This document shows, one piece after another, positions 1 through 6,634 of a DNA stretch of 8,390 nucleotides; within the stretch, counting starts at the first letter, position 1; each line of letters starts with the position of its first letter. Position numbers and translations under genes: made by a program. The notes below the pieces were generated by a model, which was not told the DNA's origin, did not search any database, and was given only the letters and a program-made list of their open reading frames with translations. Origin of the DNA: Alphaproteobacteria bacterium (GTDB lineage: Bacteria > Pseudomonadota > Alphaproteobacteria > Puniceispirillales > Puniceispirillaceae); the NCBI GenBank assembly GCA_022425565.1, contig JAKMFG010000002.1, forward strand, positions 1-8,390, in the 5' to 3' direction.

Positions 1-382
1 TGTCACAGGCGCCCCGTCCGTAGATCCGGTCACCATCTACCTCGCCGCCAAACGGGTCGCGGGTCCAGCCCTCGCCGACACTGACAACATCGGTATGCGA
101 ATTGAAATGCACGCATTCACCCTCGCCAACCCCCTCATGGCGGCAGACAATGTTCCAGCGCGGATGTTTTTCCGAATCACCGAGCGATCCCTCGGCCCGG
201 ACGAATGTCGATGAAAAGCCGCTTCGCGCAAGCCGCGCCTCGAGATATTCGCAGATGTCGCGATAATGGTCGCCCGGCGGGTTCAGCGTGGGTATCTGGA
301 TCAGTGCGCGTGTTGTTTCGACCAGATCGTCATGTCGCTGGTCAATCTCTGCTATCAGGCGATGTTTCAGATCGCCGCCCAC
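1..382 (-). CDS. M20-family metallo-deacylase (ArgE/DapE type), N-terminal part only
   Basis: The reading frame runs off the left edge, so only about 127 N-terminal residues are visible. They match the zinc-dependent M20 group annotated as acetylornithine deacetylase / succinyl-diaminopimelate desuccinylase-like. These enzymes hydrolyse an N-acyl or amide bond in the cytoplasm. Seen in the sequence: an 'IPTLNPPG' segment near residues 30-37, the first metal-ligand motif 'HTDVV' (H96, D98), and 'DPFGGEVDGDRIYGRGACD' ending at D127, the usual bridging aspartate. The start is a GTG at 382-380. An in-frame stop lies five codons upstream (398-396 region), no ATG is in frame, and the GTG puts the N terminus at family length. 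Its SD is weak. It follows the alpha/beta hydrolase gene by 77 nt on the same strand and is probably the distal gene of that operon. The exact substrate is unknown; family members are often mis-named ArgE or DapE. Confidence 0.87.
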   Translation of the reverse strand, partial: MGGDLKHRLIAEIDQRHDDLVETTRALIQIPTLNPPGDHYRDICEYLEARLARSGFSSTFVRAEGSLGDSEKHPRWNIVCRHEGVGEGECVHFNSHTDVVSVGEGWTRDPFGGEVDGDRIYGRGACD

Positions 383-459
383 GCGCCCACCCAGTCATAA
401 TTCAAACGAGACTCAACGCTAGGGCCAACCACAGTCCGGGTCAAGCAAGCCAACCATGC

Positions 460-1188
460 TCACTCGGCGGTCCCGAGCCCCCGCCTGATCGCGGCGATGA
501 CATCACCGGCAGCCTCGATATGCGGCATATGGCCAACATTTTCGACAAGCTGCATGTTCGGAATCGGCGCTTCGGGTGGTGTCAGGATTTCATCCTCGCC
601 GCCCCAGATGACCTCGAAAGGCAGCAAAGGCGGGAATGGCGGAGGTGCGGCAGTTTCGAGGGCACTCGCAATTTGCCTGAGCGCGGCTCGACGCTCTGGT
701 GGTGAAAGGCCTGCCACCACTGCGCCAGCCATCCGCGGGGTGATCAGAATCTTGCGGCAGACAAGGCGCCTGAGCACGTCCAGCGCCTCGTCCGGGTCGT
801 CGAGTTCGGGAATGGCGGCAATGAAGCTGCTGTCGATGCTGGCGGCCAGTGCGGCGGGCGCCAGCAGCACAAGCCCCGCCAGGTCTTCCGGCATCGTCGC
901 CGCCAGATGAAGCGCCAGCGTGCCGCCGAGCGAATGCCCCACGATGATGGGACGGTTCAGCCTGTCCCTGATCTCGTCACCGATGGCGGCTGCAATGGTC
1001 GTGGGCGCGCCGTCTCCGGCATCATTCCCAGCGGTGCCATGGCCGGCATATTCCACAGCCCAGACGCTGGCCTCGCCAAACAGCTGCGGCGCCACCGCAA
1101 GCCAGCCCAGGCGGTCGGCGCCAAACCCGTGGATAAACAGGATATCCGGTCCTTCACCGCCAAGCCGGTGCAGTGCCAGATCGGTCAT
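460..1188 (-). CDS. AcoC-like alpha/beta hydrolase (stand-alone second half of an acetoin-dehydrogenase-type E2)
   Basis: A 242-residue alpha/beta-hydrolase-fold protein. Seen: oxyanion motif HGFG (20-23), nucleophile elbow GHSLGG with S86, acid residue D199 in 'WGGEDEI', and histidine H220 in 'VGHMPH', so the Ser-Asp-His triad is complete. The cap region (about 115-180, with 'RRLVCRKILITPRMA' and 'ALRQIASAL') resembles the hydrolase half of AcoC, the lipoyl+hydrolase 'E2' of acetoin dehydrogenases. In AcoC the lipoyl domain is on the same chain; here it is the separate upstream gene. That gene's TGA overlaps this ATG (ATGA, 1188-1185), which implies translational coupling and explains the lack of a clear SD. 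Likely role (inference): transfer or hydrolysis of the acyl group carried on the lipoyl domain. An unrelated esterase is possible, but the gene order argues against it. No signal peptide or membrane segment is seen, so it is probably cytoplasmic. Confidence 0.86.
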   Translation of the reverse strand: MTDLALHRLGGEGPDILFIHGFGADRLGWLAVAPQLFGEASVWAVEYAGHGTAGNDAGDGAPTTIAAAIGDEIRDRLNRPIIVGHSLGGTLALHLAATMPEDLAGLVLLAPAALAASIDSSFIAAIPELDDPDEALDVLRRLVCRKILITPRMAGAVVAGLSPPERRAALRQIASALETAAPPPFPPLLPFEVIWGGEDEILTPPEAPIPNMQLVENVGHMPHIEAAGDVIAAIRRGLGTAE

Positions 1189-1418
1189 TCAATCACGCCG
1201 AGTACAGCGCCGACCTCAGTCAGCTCACCCTCGCCGATGCGGATTTCGGACAGCGTGCCGTCGCAGGGCGCTTCGATTTCCAATGCCGCCTTGGTCGTCG
1301 ATATCACGACGACGATGTCGCTGGCGCTCACATTGTCGCCGACAGCCGCCGCCCATTCCGTAACCTCTGCCTCGGTGACTTCATTGCCAAGCTGCGGTAC
1401 CAGAATTTCCGTTGCCAT
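1185..1418 (-). CDS. Stand-alone lipoyl (biotinyl/lipoyl-attachment) domain protein
   Basis: A 77-residue protein made of one lipoyl domain. Seen: start 'MATEILVPQLGNEVTEAEV', 'VGDNVSASD' mid-domain, the lipoylation hairpin 'ISTTKAALEIEAP' with acceptor K43 (the family's usual hairpin is DKA), then the mirror half 'DGTLSEIRIGEGELTEVG'. The domain ends within a few residues of the stop. There is no linker, E3-binding domain or acyltransferase domain. By family, the lysine carries lipoate that accepts the hydroxyalkyl/acyl group from the E1 thiamine-diphosphate adduct. A strong AAGGGA SD (1432-1427) lies 8 nt before the ATG. The gene starts 52 nt after the fused E1 and its stop overlaps the hydrolase start by 4 nt, so E1, carrier and hydrolase are likely co-transcribed. 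A biotin carrier is less likely: the usual biotin M-K-M is absent and the E1 neighbour points to lipoate. Confidence 0.92.
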   Translation of the reverse strand: MATEILVPQLGNEVTEAEVTEWAAAVGDNVSASDIVVVISTTKAALEIEAPCDGTLSEIRIGEGELTEVGAVLGVIE

Positions 1419-1470
1419 GATGTGCGTCCCTTGGTTTGAGCCTGTTCAGGGCAGGCCCGGGTTGAAGTCG

Positions 1471-3930
1471 TCAGAGCCCGCGCTTTGCCATGCCGGCGAT
1501 ATCCCAGTTGCGGACGCCGCGGCGATTGACCCGCTTGTCGGCGAAAAACTCGCCAAGCACGGCATCGCATATATCATGCTCCTGCGGGGCGTATTTGTCT
1601 TCCATATCCGCACCCGGCGCAATCCAGTTCGGCGCACCAAGCACAACCGGCGGCGCCTTCAGATCGGCAAAGGCAAGGCGGGTGACATTGGCCGCAACCG
1701 TGTTCGCGAAACTGCCCCGTTCCACGGCTTCCGACACAATGATCAGCCGCCCGGTCCGCCTGACAGAGGCAATAACGGTGTCATAGTCGAATGGCACCAG
1801 CGTCCTTGCATCAACCACTTCCGCTTCGACACCATGCCCTGCCAGCTCGCCAGCTGCGTCGAGCGCCGGATAGAGCGACGGGCCGATGGTCAGGATCGTC
1901 ACGTCATCGCCGGCACGCCTGATGGCAGCCTCGCCAAAGGGGACCAGCGCGTAATCTGCCGGCACACCGTCGGGCTCGAAGGTCTCGACCCGGTCATACA
2001 GCCGCTGGCTTTCGAACACGATGGTCGGGTCATTGCCGGACAGCGCCGTCGCCATCAGTCCCTTGGCATCATGCGGTGTCGCCGGATAGATCACCCGTAG
2101 TCCCGGCACATGGGTAACAAGCGATGTCCAGTCCTGGGAATGCTGCGCCCCGTATTTCGATCCGACCGACACGCGAAGCACCACCGGCAGGCGCAATTCA
2201 CCGGCTGACATCGCCTGCCACTTCGCAAGCTGGTTGAAAATCTCGTCACCGGCCCGGCCGATGAAATCTGCATACATCAGCTCGACAATCGCCCGTCCGC
2301 CGGCGAGCGCATAGCCGACGGCCGTCGATACGATCGCCGCTTCGGAAATCGGTGAATTGAACAGACGGTGATAGGGGATGATGTCGGCAAAGCCCCGATG
2401 CACGCCGAAGGCACCGCCCCAGTCACGGCATTCCTCGCCATAGGCAATCAGGCTCTCGTCATGAGTCAGATGATGAAGAATGGCTTCCGACAGCGCGTCA
2501 CGAAGTGTCACGGCGCGCATCGGCGACAGCTGGCTGCCATCCTCGGCAATGCCGGACCGCGCCTTGCGCATAATCGATTTCACCGCGCTGGTCTCGGCCG
2601 GCTCTGCCAGCAGGTCCCCGGCCGTCTCGCCAAGCTCGATCGCCTCATTATTAAACGTCATGTCGCCGATGATGGTCGGGCTTGCCTCCAGATCGACCGC
2701 AGGTGCCAGCTGACGGTCCACCACCACCCTTGTCACTGCCTCGATCTGCGCGCCAGCCACCTCGACCATCTCGTCGGCCTCGCCAACGGTGATAATGCCG
2801 CCATCGACCAGCCTGTCGCGGAACCTCGTGATCGGGTCATGCGCCTGCCAGGCCTTCATCTCGTCCCGCGACCTGTAGGCGTTGGTGTCGGTCGTCGAAT
2901 GGCCCGAATAGCGATAGCATTCAATGTCGAGAAGCGCCGGCCCCTCGCCCGCTCGCAGGATCTCGGCCTTGCGCGCGACAGCATCTGCCACCGCCAGCGG
3001 ATTCGAGCCGTCCACCGTCTCGGCATGGAGCTGGCCCGGCGAAATGCCGGCGCCAATGCGTGAGAGCCTGTCCCATGCCATTGTCTCGCCGCGCGTCTGC
3101 CCGCCCATGGCATAGAAATTGTTGGTGAAGCAGAACAGCACCGGCGGGTTTCTGTCGAAAGGCGGCTGCCACAGGTTCCGGAACTGGCCCATGCCGGCAA
3201 AATTCATCGACTCCCAGATCAGCCCGCATCCGGTACTGCCATCACCGAGGTTCGCCACACAGATGCTGTCAGAGCGGGTCAGTTGCGCCCGCAGCGCCGC
3301 ACCCACCGCGATCCCTGCGGAGCCACCGACAATGGCATTGTTCGGAAAGGCACCGAAGGGCGTGAAAAAGGCGTGCATCGAGCCACCCATGCCGCGATTG
3401 AAACCGGCATCACGCATGAAGATTTCTGCAAGGACGCCGGTCAGCAGGAATGCTTCGGCCGGATCGCCACCAGCCTCGCCAACATGGCGCGTCACCAGAT
3501 CGAGGAGCCGTCCGTCACTGTGCGATTCGACGATGGATGTGACCTCGCCGGGCGGAATCGCGCCCACCGCCGCCAGCCCCTTGGCAATGATCTCGCCATG
3601 ACTGCGATGGGAGCCGAAAATCTGGTCTGTGGGCCCGAGCGCCATCGCACTGCCGACGGCGGCGGCCTCCTGCCCGACGGACAGGTGCGCAGGCCCTTTA
3701 TAGACATATTCGATGCCGCGATAGGCGCCTGTCGACTTGAAGGCGTGCAGCATGCTCTCGAACTCGCGGACCACAAGCATATGCCGCAAGGCGGCGCGCA
3801 GCCCATCCTTGCCCCACCGCGCGATCTCGGCTGCCAGATCGCCCTTGTAGGCATGAACCGGAATGTCGGTGAAGCGCACCTTGTCAGCGCTGTAGGTCTG
3901 GCCCGGATCGATCGGAAGCTGCTTTGGCAA
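1471..3930 (-). CDS. Fused alpha/beta E1 of a thiamine-diphosphate-dependent 2-oxoacid/acetoin-type dehydrogenase
   Basis: An 819-residue cytoplasmic enzyme that joins E1-alpha and E1-beta, which are more often separate subunits of about 330-400 residues each. It should decarboxylate a 2-oxo acid (or cleave an alpha-ketol) on thiamine diphosphate and pass the product to a lipoyl domain. Alpha half (about 40-410): 'SHRSHGEIIAKG' (H108, H111), 'GMGGSMHAF' (180-188), ThDP motif GDGS (229-232) with NN at 270-271, and the loop 'YRYSGHSTTD' (339-348). Linker about 410-470. Beta half (about 472-795): 'YGEECRDWGGAF', 'SPISEAA' with the likely ThDP-activating E530, and 'GAQHSQD' with H597. A basic tail follows (about 797-819). 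The start is TTG at 3930: AGGAG (3944-3940) sits 9 nt upstream and an in-frame TAG lies just before it, so no earlier start exists. It begins 30 nt after the kinase gene. Substrate unknown. Confidence 0.93.
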   Translation of the reverse strand: MPKQLPIDPGQTYSADKVRFTDIPVHAYKGDLAAEIARWGKDGLRAALRHMLVVREFESMLHAFKSTGAYRGIEYVYKGPAHLSVGQEAAAVGSAMALGPTDQIFGSHRSHGEIIAKGLAAVGAIPPGEVTSIVESHSDGRLLDLVTRHVGEAGGDPAEAFLLTGVLAEIFMRDAGFNRGMGGSMHAFFTPFGAFPNNAIVGGSAGIAVGAALRAQLTRSDSICVANLGDGSTGCGLIWESMNFAGMGQFRNLWQPPFDRNPPVLFCFTNNFYAMGGQTRGETMAWDRLSRIGAGISPGQLHAETVDGSNPLAVADAVARKAEILRAGEGPALLDIECYRYSGHSTTDTNAYRSRDEMKAWQAHDPITRFRDRLVDGGIITVGEADEMVEVAGAQIEAVTRVVVDRQLAPAVDLEASPTIIGDMTFNNEAIELGETAGDLLAEPAETSAVKSIMRKARSGIAEDGSQLSPMRAVTLRDALSEAILHHLTHDESLIAYGEECRDWGGAFGVHRGFADIIPYHRLFNSPISEAAIVSTAVGYALAGGRAIVELMYADFIGRAGDEIFNQLAKWQAMSAGELRLPVVLRVSVGSKYGAQHSQDWTSLVTHVPGLRVIYPATPHDAKGLMATALSGNDPTIVFESQRLYDRVETFEPDGVPADYALVPFGEAAIRRAGDDVTILTIGPSLYPALDAAGELAGHGVEAEVVDARTLVPFDYDTVIASVRRTGRLIIVSEAVERGSFANTVAANVTRLAFADLKAPPVVLGAPNWIAPGADMEDKYAPQEHDICDAVLGEFFADKRVNRRGVRNWDIAGMAKRGL

Positions 3931-3939
3931 AACTGGTAA

Positions 3940-3944
3940 CTCCT
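3940..3944 (-). promoter_or_regulatory. Ribosome binding site AGGAG deciding the TTG start of the fused E1
   Basis: Read on the minus strand, AGGAG is followed by 9 nt and then TTG (3930-3928). The SD overlaps an in-frame TAG, so any upstream start in this frame is ruled out. The next in-frame candidate is a GTG about 18 codons in, without a comparable SD. Confidence 0.75.
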
Positions 3945-3960
3945 ACATTCGACAACAGGG

Positions 3961-4902
3961 CTAGAGGTTGGTCAGCTCTTCGCGCCATGGCGGGTTGCAC
4001 CCGGAACGCCGGCAGTTGATGGCGGCGGCCTCTGCCGCACGGCGCGTCGCATTGGTCAGCACATCCTCGCCAACCGCACCAAGCGCCTCGCGTGACGCCA
4101 GATCATTTTCAAGGACCCAGCACAGGATGCTGGCCATGTAAGTATCACCAGCGCCCACCGTATCGGCAAGGTCTTCAAGAAGCGGCGCGGCGGCCATCAT
4201 CTCGAGGTCGCCAAGAAACACCCGCGAGCCGTCGGCACCCAGAGTGAGAATGAACAGCACCGCATCGCAGTCGGCCCGGCAGTCGGCCAGCGCGGTCTCC
4301 AGCGGCCGGTCAGGATACAGCCAGGTCAGATCCTCGTCGCTGAGCTTGAAAATATCGACATGGCGCATCATCCGTCGCAGGCGTGCGATATAGCCGTCGC
4401 GATCGGCGATCAGGCCCGGCCGCACATTTGGGTCAAGCGAGGTCATGATCCCGCGACTGCGACAATCGGCAAAGAACGCCTCCCATGTATCGGCGTCGTC
4501 ACCGTCGATAAGGCCAAGTGATCCGACATGAAACAGCTTCGTTTCAGCCGGCATGTCGTTGTGAAGAGCCCGCTTGGTGACCTGCCGTTCAGCGGTGCCG
4601 TTGCGATGGAAGGCATATGAGGGAATGCCGTCTGTGATCGAGACGATGGCAAGCGATGTCGGCTGGGGCACCCGGCCGGCGGCGAGTGTAACCTTGCTTT
4701 CCACAAGGCGTTCGGCAAGAAGCGCACCAAGCGCGTCGTCCGACACCGGCGTCAGATAGGCAACCTTCTGGCCCTGGCGTCCGGATGCCATGGCGACATT
4801 GAATGGCGAGCCGCCCGGATTGGCGACATATTGTGGCAGACCGTTGGCCGCGGCCTTGCCGGACACGAGGTCAATAAGGTTCTCGCCACCGATCGAAATC
4901 AT
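3961..4902 (-). CDS. PfkB/ribokinase-family sugar kinase (fructokinase-like)
   Basis: A 313-residue ATP-dependent carbohydrate kinase of the PfkB family, with the family's usual length. Seen: N-terminal 'SIGGENLIDLV', the sugar-binding 'NPGGSPFNVA' (about 29-38), 'LDPNVRP' (about 157-163), 'LTLGADGSRVF' (about 220-230), and the signature 'DTVGAGDTY' whose last Asp (about residue 253) is the catalytic base. The C terminus 'RSGCNPPW' resembles bacterial fructokinases, while 'DPNVRP' is also found in 2-keto-3-deoxygluconate kinases. Fructose, a ketose acid or KDG are therefore all possible substrates; KDG would fit the nearby uxuA. I chose ATG at 4902, with AAGGG (4915-4911) 8 nt upstream; a GTG one codon earlier (4905) is equally allowed. 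It is the first gene of the leftward operon, 30 nt before the E1 gene, which couples sugar phosphorylation to the dehydrogenase by position. Confidence 0.9.
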   Translation of the reverse strand: MISIGGENLIDLVSGKAAANGLPQYVANPGGSPFNVAMASGRQGQKVAYLTPVSDDALGALLAERLVESKVTLAAGRVPQPTSLAIVSITDGIPSYAFHRNGTAERQVTKRALHNDMPAETKLFHVGSLGLIDGDDADTWEAFFADCRSRGIMTSLDPNVRPGLIADRDGYIARLRRMMRHVDIFKLSDEDLTWLYPDRPLETALADCRADCDAVLFILTLGADGSRVFLGDLEMMAAAPLLEDLADTVGAGDTYMASILCWVLENDLASREALGAVGEDVLTNATRRAAEAAAINCRRSGCNPPWREELTNL

Positions 4903-5065
4903 CACATCTACCCTTCGGCTCTTCTGTTATGGGCCGTCTTGTGATGCGGCCTTCCATCCCCCTATGATGCCTCGTGGCGGTGAACAACGGCAAGTAGGTT
5001 GATGCCTGAAACTAGCTGGAATCTGCGCGCCGCACGGCTCGTTGCACCATACCGGAGGCAGGATT
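4903..5065. promoter_or_regulatory. Divergent intergenic region between the kinase operon and the amidohydrolase gene
   Basis: About 160 nt separate the two divergent start codons, so promoters for both directions should lie here. I see no convincing -35/-10 pair on either strand. One short perfect inverted repeat, GGCCG-(10 nt)-CGGCC at 4932-4951, could be an operator or chance in high-GC DNA. Both genes have clear SD sequences at the ends of the region (AAGGG at 4915-4911 on minus; GGAGG at 5054-5058 on plus). No regulator gene is encoded in the window. Confidence 0.45.
5054..5058 (+). promoter_or_regulatory. Ribosome binding site of the amidohydrolase gene
   Basis: GGAGG lies 7 nt before the ATG at 5066. 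It selects that ATG over the in-frame TTG at 5042 and gives the canonical family N terminus 'MKIDAHHHYW'. Confidence 0.8.
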
Positions 5066-5900
5066 ATGAAGATTGACGCCCATCATCATTACTGGAACCC
5101 GGCACGTGGCGACTACGGGTGGATGCCGGAAGATAACGCAACGCTGTTCCGGGCCTATGGTCCTGCCGATCTCGAACCGCTTCTGACGGCTGCCGGAATC
5201 ACGCATACGGTTCTGGTGCAGGCGGCCCCGAGCATCGAGGAAAGCGAGTATATGCTCGGCATCGCAGACGCAACGCAGCATGTCGCCGCCGTCACCGGCT
5301 GGGTCGATTTCGAAAATCCGGCACATGGGCGGCATCTTGAACGATTGGCGGCGCATCCGAAGTTCAGGGGGGTCAGACCAATGATTCAGGACATTCCGGA
5401 CGATAACTGGATGCTGCGGGATGATATCAGCTGGGCCTTCGAGGCTGTTACTGCTCTCGACCTGCGGTTCGAGGCGCTGGGCCTGCCGCGCCATATCGAG
5501 AATTTCATCACACTTTTCAGCCGCCATCCCGAGATGAAACTGGTGATCGACCACTGCATGAAGCCCGATATTGCCAATCATTCACCCGGCGGTTTTAAGG
5601 GCTGGGCCGACGGCATGGCACGGCTCGCCGGAGAGACCTCGGCATTCTGCAAACTCTCCGGCGTGATCACCGAGGCCGCCTCCGGCTGGACGGTTGATGA
5701 CACCCTATGTCGACCACGTGATCTCGGTGTTCGGCGCCGACCGTGTCATGTGGGGATCCGACTGGCCTGTCTGCCGCCTTGCCGGCGAATATGCAGACTG
5801 GCATGGCGCGGCACAGGCATTGACGGCAGAGCTCGGCGACTCCGAAAAGGCCGCCATCTACGGCCAGACCGCCAACCGCTTCTATGACCTTGGGCTGTAG
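5066..5900 (+). pseudogene. Sugar-lactonase-like amidohydrolase (COG3618), frame broken near 5700
   Basis: A metal-dependent TIM-barrel hydrolase of the amidohydrolase-2 group that includes L-fucono- and L-rhamnono-lactonases, which open sugar lactones to aldonates. Seen: N-terminal metal motif D-x-H-x-H-x-W (D4, H6, H8, W10), 'VTGWVDFE', 'RGVRPMIQDIPDD' (about 110-122), 'EALGLPRHIE', 'VIDHCMKPDI' and 'FCKLSGVITEA' (about 194-204). The first frame reads to 'GWTVDD' (residues 207-212, ending 5701) and then loses all family similarity. The next frame (+1) resumes at once with 'TPYVDHVISVFGADRVMWG' and 'SDWPVCRLAG', and ends at the family's usual place (TAG 5898-5900). Joined, the protein is about 278 residues, the normal length. 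The ATG at 5066 has GGAGG 7 nt upstream. The break is either a real 1-nt gain / 2-nt-type loss or a sequencing error. If real, the conserved metal-ligand Asp in 'SDWP' is lost and the gene is inactive. Confidence 0.85.
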
Positions 5901-5905
5901 GTGCG

Positions 5906-6631
5906 TCAGCTCATGACCCCTAGATAGACGGTCTGCACGCAATCCTCTTCGAGAAGGGGGTTGTGGAACACCACCTCTTCGGCGCGCGCGCTCGGGAACT
6001 GCGTGGCAAGCCGTGCGACGAAAGCCGCGTCAGGCGGATCGTTCGACCAGAGCGCGAAAATGCCGTCGTCAGTCAGGCTCTTCGCCAGCCTTGCCAACCC
6101 TTCCTGGCTGTAGAAATCGGCATGTGACGGGTTCAGGTGGAAATCCGGGCTGTGATCGATATCGAGGAAGATGCCGTCGAACCGGCGACCTGGCGCCTGC
6201 GGGTCGAACCCGTCATCACCCCGCGCAAGAGCAAAGAAATCGGCTTCGATGAAACGGCATCGCGGGTCATCCGCCAGCACTCTGCCAAGCGGCAGGATGC
6301 CCGCATCGTGCCATCCGATCAGCGGCGCCAGATATTCAACCACGGCCAGCGACCCGGCCGCCTCGGAGCGCAGCACCGCATCCGCCGTGTAGCCGAGCCC
6401 CAGCCCGCCCACGAGAATATCGGCATCTGTTCGTCCAGCAGCCTCGAGCAGCGCCATTGGAATGGTGGCAAGCGCGATTTCGGATGCCGTGAACATGTCC
6501 GACATCAGATGCTCGTCATTCAGGATGACCTCGACCACATCACGGTCGAGCTTCAGGATTCTGCGACGCCTCAGGATCAACTCGCCAAGTGCCGTCTGCT
6601 GGTAATCCAGTTCTTCAAACAATCCCGACAT
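5906..6631 (-). CDS. Spermidine-synthase-fold / SAM-dependent methyltransferase-like protein
   Basis: A 241-residue Rossmann-fold protein of the spermidine-synthase-like group. Seen: a beta-rich N terminus with 'RRRILKLDRDVVEVILND', nucleotide-binding loop 'VGGLGLGYTA' (about 75-84), an acidic residue at the end of strand 2 ('AVVEYL', about E100), 'RFIEADFF' (128-134), then 'IFLDIDHSP' (155-163) and 'DFYSQEGLARL' (173-183), and 'GIFALWSNDP' (191-200). True polyamine synthases carry a second catalytic Asp in a D-x-x-D-P-type motif after that strand; 'LDIDHSP' does not match it well. The protein is therefore probably not a spermidine synthase, and its substrate is unknown. The start is ATG 6631 or GTG 6634; the GTG directly abuts the SDR stop codon (6637-6635), which suggests translation re-initiation. 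Its stop faces the amidohydrolase stop with 5 nt between. Its place in a sugar-acid operon is unexplained. Confidence 0.8.
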   Translation of the reverse strand: MSGLFEELDYQQTALGELILRRRRILKLDRDVVEVILNDEHLMSDMFTASEIALATIPMALLEAAGRTDADILVGGLGLGYTADAVLRSEAAGSLAVVEYLAPLIGWHDAGILPLGRVLADDPRCRFIEADFFALARGDDGFDPQAPGRRFDGIFLDIDHSPDFHLNPSHADFYSQEGLARLAKSLTDDGIFALWSNDPPDAAFVARLATQFPSARAEEVVFHNPLLEEDCVQTVYLGVMS

Positions 6632-6634
6632 CAC

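Noticed and set aside
957..1163. Open frames opposite or offset to the hydrolase, E1 and kinase genes (including long plus-strand frames over 907-2100 and 2368-3939)
   Set aside because: High GC leaves long stop-free frames opposite real genes. These show Arg/Pro-rich composition, no recognisable motif and no SD, and each overlaps a well-supported gene.
1440..1456. Small inverted repeat GCCTG-(7 nt)-CAGGC between the E1 and lipoyl genes, considered as an intercistronic terminator
   Set aside because: The stem is only 5 bp and no T-run follows on the minus strand. The genes are otherwise close and share a function, so termination here is unlikely.
5012..5581. Minus-strand frame of about 189 codons opposite the amidohydrolase
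   Set aside because: It lies antisense to a gene with clear family motifs, has no SD and resembles nothing.
5699..5703. Programmed ribosomal frameshift in the amidohydrolase
   Set aside because: No slippery heptamer or downstream pseudoknot is evident, and this family is not known to use frameshifting. Mutation or sequence error is simpler.
5906..6631. Annotation as spermidine synthase (speE)
   Set aside because: The fold matches, but the catalytic loop does not, and there is no polyamine gene nearby. The name was kept at fold level.
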